Assembly: GCA_022760435.1 (NCBI GenBank)
Contig: JALEFY010000005.1
Location: 1-64,000, forward strand
Length of the DNA: 64,000 nt
Source: Neomegalonema sp.
Lineage (GTDB): Bacteria > Pseudomonadota > Alphaproteobacteria > Rhodobacterales > Rhodobacteraceae
Direction of reading: 5' to 3'
Shown piece after piece: positions 39,501-46,099 of this stretch. Numbering within the stretch: position 1 is the stretch's first letter; every line of letters starts with the position of its first letter. A program made the translations under genes and the position numbers. The notes under the pieces are model-generated. The model made no database searches. It worked only from the letters and a program-made list of their open reading frames with translations, and was not told the DNA's origin.

Positions 39501-41981
39501 GGCAATGGCATCGTGATCACCGATGGCGATAGCAGCGCCGATGCCAGCGATCACACTGCTTTCGACGCCCTGATCGGCGGAGAGACCCAGACCCGCAGCT
39601 TCACGATCCGCAATGACGGCGATGATGATCTGAACGTCGCCTCGATTGGCCTGAGCGGAACCGCAGCCAGCGCATTCGCACTTTCCGGCTTCACCGCGGG
39701 CACCATCGCCGCGGGCGCGAGCGCGACCTTCTCCGTCACCTTCACCCCGAGCGAAGATGGCCTGAGCGAAGCATTGGTGACGATCGCCTCCGATGACGCG
39801 GATGAGGCCGCGTACAGCTTCGCCATCTCTGGCAATGCCGATGTCAGCGAGCCGAGCCTCGTCACCAGCAGCCCCAGCGAGGGCGCGAGCGATGTGGCTC
39901 TGGACCCGGTCATCACGCTCACCTTCGACGAAGAGATCACCGCCGGTAGCGGGTCGATCCGCCTGGTCCAGATCATTGGCGGCGTTGAGACGGAAATCGA
40001 AGTCCTCGACATCTCGGACGCGGCGATTGACGGCACCGATCTGACGATCAGCTTTGCAACCACGCTCGAAGAAAGCACCGATTACCGGGTGACGCTCGAT
40101 GAGGGCGCGGTTCTGGATGCCGCCGGCAATGCCGCAGCGCCGGTGAATGGCGGTGACGGGCTCAGCTTCTCGACCGCGACCTATCTGCCGGAAGCCACCA
40201 TCCTGGGCAATGGCATCGTCATCACCGATGGCGACAGCTCGGCGGATGCCAGCGACCACACCGCCTTTGACGCACTGATCGCCGGGCAAAGCCAGACCCG
40301 CACCTTCACGATCCGCAATGACGGTGACGATGCGCTCAATGTCGCCTCGATCGGTATCAGCGGTACGGATGCCGCGGATTTCGCCCTGTCCGGCTTCTCT
40401 TCTGGCACCATCGCAGCTGGCGAAAGCGCGAGCTTCTCCGTCACCTTCACCCCCAGCGCCGATGGCGATGCCGATGCGACGGTCACCGTCTATAGCGATG
40501 ATGAAGACGAGGCGAGCTACAGCTTCGCCATCGCTGGCAGCGCCGATGTCACCGCGCCGACGCTGATCAGCAGCAGCCCGAGCCAGGGCGATCTGGACGT
40601 TGCGCTTGATGCGATCGCCACCCTGGTCTTCGACAGCGAGATCCTCGCCGGGACCGGTTCGATCCATCTCTATGAGAATGGCAGCCTGATCGAGAGCATC
40701 GATGTTGCCGATGCCACCATTCTCGTCGATACGCTGACCGTCATTTTCGCTCAGGACTTCTCCGAAGCCGCGAGCTACACGCTGCAAGTGGATGCCGGAG
40801 CGCTCACCGATACCGTCGGCAACCCGATCGCAGCGCTCAGCGGCAGCGATGCCATCGCCTTCTCAACCCTCGATCTGGTCCCGGAGATCACCGCTCTGGG
40901 TCAGGGCATCGAGATCAGCGATGCGGACACCTCGCCGAGCAGCGCCGATGGTACTGATTTCGGCACGACCACGCTCGGCACCCCGGTCGAGCGCAGCTTC
41001 ACCCTGCGCAATGATGGCGCCGACACGCTGACCGTGCATTCGGTTGCGGTCAACGGTCTGGATCGGGCGGATTTTTCGATCGCGGGCTTCACCAGCGGCA
41101 CCATCGAGCCGGGGGAAACTGCAACCTTTACCGTCACTTACAATGCGGATGCCGAGGGCGCGAGCGAAGCGCAGGTCGAGATCCTGAACGACGATGCGGA
41201 TGAGGCGCTCTACAGCTTCGCCATCACCGCCACCGGCGAAGTGGTCGCCCCGCCGCCCGATCTGACCGTGTTTGAAGGCACCGACAGCCGCGATGTGCAT
41301 GTTGGCACCGAAGAGAATGACACGATCGACGGCAATGGCGGCAATGACAAGCTCGCAGGCGCTGGCGGCGACGACGCGATCTCGGGCGGTACCGGGAATG
41401 ACGCGATCAATGGCGGCGCCGATAACGACACGATCTATGGCAATGAGGGCAATGACATCCTCGCCGGTGGTGATGGCGATGATACCGTTTATGCCGGAAA
41501 CGACGACGACTTCATCTTCGGCGGCAATGGCGATGACGCGCTCTATGGCAATGCCGGTATTGACCGGATCTTTGGCGGCGCGGGCAATGACACCATCTAT
41601 GGCGGGGAGGGAGACGATGTGCTCGCCGGTCGCCTGGATGATGACAGCATCTTCGGCGGTGCGGGCAATGATGTTCTGATCGGCGGCGGCGGCATCAACT
41701 ACATCGACGGTGGTGCGGGCGATGATCAGATCGGCGCGGCGATTGGCGAGACCGTTCTGGTCTTCAGCCAGGCCAATTTCGGCAATGACACCGTTTTCGG
41801 CGCCGATATCGACAAGTTGTCCTTCTCGATCAGCAGCAATCTTGCCAGCAGCTTTGAGGACATCACCCTCACGCCCGAGCAAAACGGCCAATGGACGGTC
41901 GTGAGCTTTGCAGGCGGCAGCGTCACCCTGGTTGGCGTCGCCCCCGAGGAAGTGACCGCCGAAGACTTCCTGTTCGACTAA
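36573..41981 (+). CDS. Giant RTX protein with N-terminal SGNH/SASA-type esterase
   Basis: This is an 1,802-residue protein with no Sec signal. Residues 1-285 look like a SASA/SGNH esterase: VIVIAGQSLA with S12, WSQGEAD at 159-165, and the D264-x-x-H267 pair in DNVHPT. An Ig-like (Big_5) domain (about 430-535) and a beta segment (about 542-746) follow. Then four choice-of-anchor-D units (about 748-856, 968-1087, 1203-1322, 1435-1556) alternate with Ig-like units ending in S-P-S-E-G. RTX repeats of the GGxGND type cover about 1569-1722, and a C-terminal region of 80 residues may carry the type I secretion signal. GGGAGA precedes ATG 36573. It is probably a calcium-folded, secreted carbohydrate-active or adhesive esterase. 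Confidence 0.92.
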   Translation: MTTAVIVIAGQSLAFHHFDESHSTQNGVVTSLSNLENIEGYKLSSGIADGSITVTDNGDGTVTLDGLVSADLMAIRFLEQNPEYDDVIMVKAASGGKAVLDQSDPDQPSFFDESLSGALTAEGDGTGAYDGDLMTDLVKANIDTALSGQTDLDFVGVMWSQGEADSDLLGANGGDNPTEEALYKAGVDYVLNEIINYTLTEHADALTAQSSTPTAYIQHIGRRATYGTESGNGLDDVKTIQEELASSEGNIVLATESYDLALVDNVHPTAESYGILAERMALAISSDASTGPTVSDVSFATTADATTITLTLDLPAGADAADLRLGADAKDLLLVRDQGTLSEYGSLEGEQYIPVESVEIVGSTLVFTLSRALQGDGVVTYGYAGALSDDALVQLGDQDTDIEPVYLESGSLDLPLHAFTQSFVAADHDIDAPQLVDSFPSEGSSTARAGTPIVLTFSEPMQLGTGTIELRSASDDSVIASTISIDGTQVTITPDADLGTNAAFYLHIDAGALTDTADHAFAGLTGDDLAFSTLADDAALDAGAIAFIGYNSDDSVGLGEGESSDGFGFVALTDILPGETISFTDQGFDGTALRSEALEDTITWISPGITAGTVVTFERVGAYHEPSIGSLDAQGGVLLSSSGDQIIAYTGDSATPTFLAALDMSGGFGADASLTGGTELPSGLVEGESALSITPEIDNAYYSGPTSFTSQAEALAAINDPANWTTSDNGPLDIATLWSSAMQISEPLQPELTLISDAGTDFGDLASGESVSLTYTIRNDGLGDLVVSEISVSGDASGDFIVSGFTGGTVAPGATAQVTVTATALASGARTASLQILSNDADEAVSTLTLSATADIDAPSLSSSAPSEGAAAVDLDPQFSLTFDEAIFADTGSIRLIKIDGATETEIEALDIADATINGAELTFAFTAALEEDSQYRVTLDNGAVLDGFGNAAQPINGGSGLSFSTLSLEPEITVLGNGIVITDGDSSADASDHTAFDALIGGETQTRSFTIRNDGDDDLNVASIGLSGTAASAFALSGFTAGTIAAGASATFSVTFTPSEDGLSEALVTIASDDADEAAYSFAISGNADVSEPSLVTSSPSEGASDVALDPVITLTFDEEITAGSGSIRLVQIIGGVETEIEVLDISDAAIDGTDLTISFATTLEESTDYRVTLDEGAVLDAAGNAAAPVNGGDGLSFSTATYLPEATILGNGIVITDGDSSADASDHTAFDALIAGQSQTRTFTIRNDGDDALNVASIGISGTDAADFALSGFSSGTIAAGESASFSVTFTPSADGDADATVTVYSDDEDEASYSFAIAGSADVTAPTLISSSPSQGDLDVALDAIATLVFDSEILAGTGSIHLYENGSLIESIDVADATILVDTLTVIFAQDFSEAASYTLQVDAGALTDTVGNPIAALSGSDAIAFSTLDLVPEITALGQGIEISDADTSPSSADGTDFGTTTLGTPVERSFTLRNDGADTLTVHSVAVNGLDRADFSIAGFTSGTIEPGETATFTVTYNADAEGASEAQVEILNDDADEALYSFAITATGEVVAPPPDLTVFEGTDSRDVHVGTEENDTIDGNGGNDKLAGAGGDDAISGGTGNDAINGGADNDTIYGNEGNDILAGGDGDDTVYAGNDDDFIFGGNGDDALYGNAGIDRIFGGAGNDTIYGGEGDDVLAGRLDDDSIFGGAGNDVLIGGGGINYIDGGAGDDQIGAAIGETVLVFSQANFGNDTVFGADIDKLSFSISSNLASSFEDITLTPEQNGQWTVVSFAGGSVTLVGVAPEEVTAEDFLFD
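39501..40540 (+). repeat. Long internal repeat in the RTX gene, about 705-bp period
   Basis: GGCAATGGCATCGT(G/C)ATCACCGATGG begins at 39501 and again at 40206. Near-identical sequence follows for over 150 bp, including ACGATCCGCAATGACGG. The period is about 235 codons and covers one anchor-D plus one Ig-like domain. Outer copies at 38816 and 40880 are more diverged. Such repeats can recombine and change protein length. Confidence 0.85.
41280..41740 (+). repeat. RTX nonapeptide repeat region
   Basis: Within the giant gene, about 15 glycine-aspartate nonapeptides such as GGTGNDAIN, GGNGDDALY and GGAGNDTIY follow each other. They form calcium-binding parallel beta rolls that fold after type I export. 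Confidence 0.95.
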
Positions 41982-41985
41982 GGGT

Positions 41986-42042
41986 CTTGCCGGTAAGGGT
42001 TTTGCCGGTAAGACCCTCGCCGGTAAGGGCCTTGCCGGGCCC
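41986..42042. repeat. 15-bp tandem repeat after the RTX gene
   Basis: CTTGCCGGTAAGGGT (41986-42000), TTTGCCGGTAAGACC (42001-42015), CTCGCCGGTAAGGGC (42016-42030) and a partial fourth copy to 42042. The array begins 5 bp after the stop codon and sits between convergent genes. Confidence 0.88.
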
Positions 42043-42056
42043 TTGTTCAGGCGCGA

Positions 42057-42500
42057 TCAGCGGCGGATATCCGCCGCGTCACCCTGCCCGCCGGGGGCGC
42101 CATCAGAGCCCAGGGACAGGATCTCGAACGCTTTGCCCCCCTCTGCCGGCATCACGTAGCGATAGGGATTGCCCCAGGGGTCGAGCGGCACAGCATCGCC
42201 CTCGATATAAGGCCCGCTCCAGCTCGCCAACGAGGGCGGCGGCGAGACCAGTGCTGCCAGTCCCTCACTTTCGGTCGGGTAGCGGCCATTATCGATCAAG
42301 AAGCGATCCATCTCCGTGCGCAATAATTCGATCTGCACGGCGGCAGTCTTTGTCTTTGCCGAGTTGAGATAGTCGATCACACGCGGGCCGACCAATCCAG
42401 CCAGCAGCCCGAGGATCACCAGCACCACCAACATCTCCATCAGCGAGAAACCGGCGCGCTTGCGCCTTGTCTGCCGGACAAGCATGCGCAAAATTCGCAT
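42057..42500 (-). CDS. gspG: Type II secretion major pseudopilin GspG
   Basis: This 147-residue pseudopilin forms the T2SS pseudopilus. A basic leader ends at RAG, with cleavage before FSLMEMLVVLVILGLLAGLV (Glu at +5). The GspG C-terminal part includes YPTESEGLAAL, GPYIEGDAVPLDPWGNPYRYV and ILSLGSDGAPGG. It lies 70 bp downstream of gspF on the same strand. No other gsp genes are in the window. Confidence 0.95.
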   Translation of the reverse strand: MRILRMLVRQTRRKRAGFSLMEMLVVLVILGLLAGLVGPRVIDYLNSAKTKTAAVQIELLRTEMDRFLIDNGRYPTESEGLAALVSPPPSLASWSGPYIEGDAVPLDPWGNPYRYVMPAEGGKAFEILSLGSDGAPGGQGDAADIRR

Positions 42501-42570
42501 TTATCCCCTTTCCTTGCTCTCACTTCCGACCCTTGTTCTCACGTCCGACGCGCGCCGCCCCGCTTTGCGC

Positions 42571-43815
42571 CTACAAGGCCAGATCATTCAGAGACAGCAC
42601 AGCCGAGAACATCACGACGATGAAACTACCGATCACAAGGCCCAACAGCAAGACGATGATCGGCCCGGCCAGCGACGCCAAGGTCTTCACCCGCGCCTGC
42701 GCTTCCTCATCGAGCACGGTTCCGGCCGCGCTGAGATTGTCGCCCAGCTTGCCGGTCTCCTCACCGATCCGGGCGTAATGCGCGGTGATGATCGGCCAAT
42801 CCTGCGCCTCTTCCAAGGCTTGCGAGAGGGGAGCGCCGTCCGAGACCTGCAAGGTGACTGCATCGATCTGCGCAGCGAGGGCGGTATTGGTGACCCCGGC
42901 CCGAGCGATTGGCAGCGCATCGCTGAGGGTCGCACCGCCCGCCATCAGCGCGCCGATCGAGCGACACCAGCGCCCGGCATCGGTTTGCCCGATCAGCGTG
43001 CCGAGCCCGGGCACTTCCAGCAGCGCGGCATCGCGCCAATATCGCATGGCCGGCCGCCGCCAGAGCTGCCGTATCGCGATCCCTGCCAGGATCAGCACCA
43101 GCAGAAGGATCAGGCCGTATGCCTGCACGAATTCGGACAGGCCGATCAGCGCCCGCGCCTCCGCACTCGCCCGCGTGCCCGCCGCCTCGAACAAGCGCTT
43201 GAACTGCGGCACCACCATTATCAAAAGCACCAAACAGGCGATCAGCGCCGCCCCGAGCAAGACCAGCGGATAGGTGAGCGCTTGACGCAAGGAGCGGCGC
43301 AGCGCTGCTTGTCGCTCCATATCCTGGGAAAGCCGCGAAAGGGCGCTGCCCAGATCGCCGGAGCCCTCACCCGCAGCGATCAGCCCCAGAGCATGGGGCG
43401 GCAGCACGCCCCCGCGCGCCTGCTCCTGAGCCAGTGCTTGCGAGAATTGAACGCCCTCACGCAGATCACCGAGCAACCGGGTCGCGGCGGCTTGCGCGCT
43501 GGCATCGGGGGCGGTTTCCTCGGCGATCTGCAACCCGCGCTCGAGCGTGGCGCCATTGCTCGTCAAACGGGCAAGCTCGCCGATCAGCAACATCGCCCCG
43601 CTGCGGCTCAAGGACCGCTCGGCCTGGAACGCCCCGGCAAAAAGCCGACGCAACCCGTGATGCCGAAGCCTGCGATGCCGACGAAGACGCAAGGCCAGCG
43701 GCACCAGACCCTGTGCCTCGATCGCGGCAACGGCCTCTGCCTCATTATTCGCCAGCACATGCCCGCGCTGCCGCTTGCCTTCCGGGTGCAAGGCTTCGTA
43801 TGAAAATCGCAGCAT
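42571..43815 (-). CDS. gspF: Type II secretion inner-membrane protein GspF
   Basis: This 414-residue platform protein has two GspF repeats. It begins MLRFSYEALHPEGKRQRGHVLANNEAEA, as in GspF/PilC, with membrane helices near residues 180-215, 225-250 and 380-410. EGSGDLGSALSRLSQDMERQ and YARIGEETGKLGDNL are the repeat signatures. Paired with gspG it points to a T2SS whose remaining parts lie elsewhere. Confidence 0.93.
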   Translation of the reverse strand: MLRFSYEALHPEGKRQRGHVLANNEAEAVAAIEAQGLVPLALRLRRHRRLRHHGLRRLFAGAFQAERSLSRSGAMLLIGELARLTSNGATLERGLQIAEETAPDASAQAAATRLLGDLREGVQFSQALAQEQARGGVLPPHALGLIAAGEGSGDLGSALSRLSQDMERQAALRRSLRQALTYPLVLLGAALIACLVLLIMVVPQFKRLFEAAGTRASAEARALIGLSEFVQAYGLILLLVLILAGIAIRQLWRRPAMRYWRDAALLEVPGLGTLIGQTDAGRWCRSIGALMAGGATLSDALPIARAGVTNTALAAQIDAVTLQVSDGAPLSQALEEAQDWPIITAHYARIGEETGKLGDNLSAAGTVLDEEAQARVKTLASLAGPIIVLLLGLVIGSFIVVMFSAVLSLNDLAL

Positions 43816-43926
43816 TCCGATCGGTTCCTGCGCTCTGCCTGCCTACGCACCGGGCCGTTCTTGTGCTGACGCGCAGGAGAGACGATGATGTTCCGGTTTG
43901 GAAAAAGACGCCCAGTAAGGAGACCC

Positions 43927-44577
43927 ATGATGACATTTCCGGATCACCTCATCAAAGGCTATCACGCCTTCATTTCTAATCGTTATGTCGAGGAGAGCAA
44001 TCGCTACCGCGATCTCGCTGAAACAGGACAAAAGCCCGAGACGCTGATGATCGCTTGTTGCGACAGCCGCGCGGCTCCGGAGACGATCTTCAATGCTCGG
44101 CCGGGCGAGATCTTTGTGGTGCGCAACGTGGCCAATCTCGTGCCGCCCTACAAGCCCGATGGCGAGTATCACTCCACCTCGGCAGCATTGGAATTTGCCG
44201 TACAAAGCTTGCGGGTGAGGAATATCGTGGTGCTGGGCCATGGCCGCTGCGGGGGGATCAAGGCGGCGCTGTCCCCGGGCGGCGAGCCACTCTCCCCGGG
44301 TGATTTCATCGGCAAATGGATGGGATTGCTGGCCCCCGCTGCCGAGACAGTCTCGACCAATTCGCTGATGACTGATGGCGAGCGGCAGACCGCGCTTGAG
44401 CGAATCTCGATCCGTCATTCGATCGAGAACTTGCGCACCTTCCCCTGCATCGACATTCTGGAGAAGAAGGGTAAGCTGGGGCTTCATGGTGCCTGGTTCG
44501 ATATCTCGACCGGCGAGTTGTGGGTGATGGATCCAAGCAACAATGATTTCGTGCGGCCTCAGCTCGCCGCGAGCTGA
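43927..44577 (+). CDS. Beta-class carbonic anhydrase
   Basis: This enzyme interconverts CO2 and bicarbonate. In the 216-residue form the zinc ligands are C45 (in CCDSR, with D46 and R48), H105 and C108 in LGHGRCGG. VRNVANLVPPY is the usual substrate loop. Two starts each have a ribosome-binding site: TAAGGAG before ATGATG at 43927/43930, and CAGGAGA before ATGATG at 43885/43888, which would add a basic MMFRFGKRRPVRR extension. The shorter start fits the family. Confidence 0.93.
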   Translation: MMTFPDHLIKGYHAFISNRYVEESNRYRDLAETGQKPETLMIACCDSRAAPETIFNARPGEIFVVRNVANLVPPYKPDGEYHSTSAALEFAVQSLRVRNIVVLGHGRCGGIKAALSPGGEPLSPGDFIGKWMGLLAPAAETVSTNSLMTDGERQTALERISIRHSIENLRTFPCIDILEKKGKLGLHGAWFDISTGELWVMDPSNNDFVRPQLAAS

Positions 44578-44706
44578 AAAGACGACCTTGGGTCATGAGG
44601 CAAGGTGCCGCGCATAAAGCGGCAACACGCCTCTTTCGGATATACCTGCATGAAATATGTGGTTTATAGTGTGATCCACATCTGATGCGCGGGAAAGGGG
44701 TGTCTC

Positions 44707-45444
44707 ATGACTGAGGCGATGGTTGCTAAAACGGGAAAATCACTGACCCGTTGTGCGTCCTGCCCGATCCGGGAGCGGGCGATCTGTGCATATTGCGGAC
44801 CGCAAGAGCTTGTCGAACTCGATGCGATCAAGAGCTATCGGACCTATCCGAAAGGCTCGGAGATTGTGGCGGAGGGCGAAAAGCCGCCTTTCGTCGCCAG
44901 CATCGTGAACGGTGTCGTCTCGCTTTCCAAGACGCTGATGGATGGGCGGCGGCAGATGGTCGGGCTGCAATTCCCGTCCGATTTCGTCGGCGGCGCCTTT
45001 CGTGACAGCGCGCCCTGCGATGCCACCGCTGCTTCGGAAGTGCTGCTGTGCCAGTTCGAGCGCACCGCCTTCGAGGCTCTCATGCGCACGACCCCCGCGC
45101 TCAAGGAGCGTTTGCTCGATCTCACATTGCATGAGCTCGACGCGGCACAAGACTGGCTGACGCTGCTCGGCCAGAAGACCGCGCGCGAGAAGGTCGCCAG
45201 CTTTCTGCTGATGATCGCCAAGCGGGTCGGACGCCCGGAGAAATCCGGCCCCGTCACTGCCGAGCTGCCAATCACCCGCGCCGAGATCGGCCAACATATC
45301 GGCCTGACCATCGAGACGGTGAGCCGCCAGCTCTCCAAACTCAAATCGAGCGGCGTGATTGATTTCGAGACGACACGCCGCTTTCACGTTCCCGACATGG
45401 CCGCACTGGCGGCGGAGGCCGGAGAGCGTGTGCAAGATCGATAG
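44707..45444 (+). CDS. FNR-type transcriptional regulator
   Basis: This 245-residue Crp/Fnr regulator has a cysteine cluster C16, C19, C27 and C30 plus a central C104, consistent with an oxygen-sensing 4Fe-4S cluster as in FNR/FnrL. A cyclic-nucleotide-like beta roll and a long dimer helix follow. The C-terminal helix-turn-helix is ITRAEIGQHIGLTIETVSRQLSKLKSSGVI; its E-T-V-S-R reads FNR-type half-sites. No exact TTGAT-N4-ATCAA box is seen just upstream. Confidence 0.92.
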   Translation: MTEAMVAKTGKSLTRCASCPIRERAICAYCGPQELVELDAIKSYRTYPKGSEIVAEGEKPPFVASIVNGVVSLSKTLMDGRRQMVGLQFPSDFVGGAFRDSAPCDATAASEVLLCQFERTAFEALMRTTPALKERLLDLTLHELDAAQDWLTLLGQKTAREKVASFLLMIAKRVGRPEKSGPVTAELPITRAEIGQHIGLTIETVSRQLSKLKSSGVIDFETTRRFHVPDMAALAAEAGERVQDR

Positions 45445-45483
45445 TGTACTGATCGATAGTCACTGATCGATAGTCACTGATCG
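45436..45483. repeat. 14-15 bp tandem repeat at the end of the FNR-type gene
   Basis: GATCGATAGTGTACT (45436-45450), then GATCGATAGTCACT twice (45451-45464, 45465-45478), then GATCG. The first copy contains the stop codon of the regulator gene. Confidence 0.88.
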
Positions 45484-45522
45484 CGCACACGGTCTCTCGC
45501 TGCTTGCGCTGCTGAGTAGGGA

Positions 45523-45810
45523 TTAGTGGATCCGATACTCGCTTGCATGTCGGATATCGGTCGGGCTGAGCAATTGCGCATGGGCCACGCGTACCGAGTG
45601 AATCGGCCCCTCCAGCTCACGATCCCAGAAATCGAGGAAGCGTTCCAGCTTGGGGAATTTCGGTGCCATATCATAGTCTTGCCAGGTGAAGACCTGGAGC
45701 AGAGCCCGCGCATCAGGCATGCGATAGGTAATCTCCGCCGTGGTCAGCGCATAGCCATTGAGCTGCGCCAGGAAATCGGGATCGACAGACTTCAAGCGAT
45801 TTTCATCCAT
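45523..45810 (-). CDS. usg: Usg family protein
   Basis: This is a 95-residue soluble protein of the Usg family, found mainly in alphaproteobacteria. The core LTTAEITYRMPDARALLQVFTWQDYD, KFPKLERFLDFWDRELEGPIHSVRVAHA is characteristic. Its function is not known; relatives were first noted next to trp genes. AGAGG precedes the ATG. It stands alone, divergent from the photolyase operon. Confidence 0.93.
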   Translation of the reverse strand: MDENRLKSVDPDFLAQLNGYALTTAEITYRMPDARALLQVFTWQDYDMAPKFPKLERFLDFWDRELEGPIHSVRVAHAQLLSPTDIRHASEYRIH

Positions 45811-45969
45811 TTTCCAAACCTCTGAGCACGACGTTTTGCGCGCTCGCTGATCCGAAAAAATGCGCAGGTTGCTGCGGGATCGCCAGTGACGGCGTCGCCC
45901 ATCAGCCTGCGGTTCAATAATGCTGACCTATTTTTGGGCCGCTGCAAAGCGCCAATTTGTCAGCGCAGT

Positions 45970-45981
45970 GCAATATATTGC
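45970..45981. promoter_or_regulatory. Perfect 12-bp palindrome upstream of the photolyase operon
   Basis: GCAATATATTGC is a perfect palindrome in an AT-rich pocket between divergent usg and phrB, about 54 bp upstream of the RpoE-like -35. It could be an operator; the binding protein is unknown. Confidence 0.4.
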
Positions 45982-46023
45982 CTAATATGCAACATTGTTG
46001 GTTCTGGATCACCGTTGCCGCAG

Positions 46024-46053
46024 TGATCCATGCGCTTCAATCATGCGTAAAGA
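46024..46053 (+). promoter_or_regulatory. RpoE/ChrR-type (singlet-oxygen) promoter before phrB
   Basis: TGATCC (46024-46029), 18 bp, then TAAAGA (46048-46053) match the Rhodobacter sphaeroides RpoE consensus TGATCC-N18-TAAGA closely. In that species the regulon includes photolyase and cyclopropane-synthase-like genes, the same types as found directly downstream here. Transcription would start about 40 bp before ATG 46100. Confidence 0.7.
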
Positions 46054-46099
46054 AATCAGTCCCGAGCATGGGGCACAGTCCGCATCCGAAAGGGAGTTT

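Noticed and set aside
37608-40787. 1,059-codon minus-strand open frame opposite the RTX gene
   Set aside because: It mirrors the repeats of the RTX gene and has no independent signature or ribosome-binding site.
42460-43803. 447-codon plus-strand frame opposite gspF
   Set aside because: It is an antisense shadow; gspF has clear family motifs.
44641-44706. FNR box upstream of the FNR-type gene
   Set aside because: An ATGTGG...CCACAT inverted repeat is present, but no TTGAT-N4-ATCAA match, so autoregulation is not claimed.
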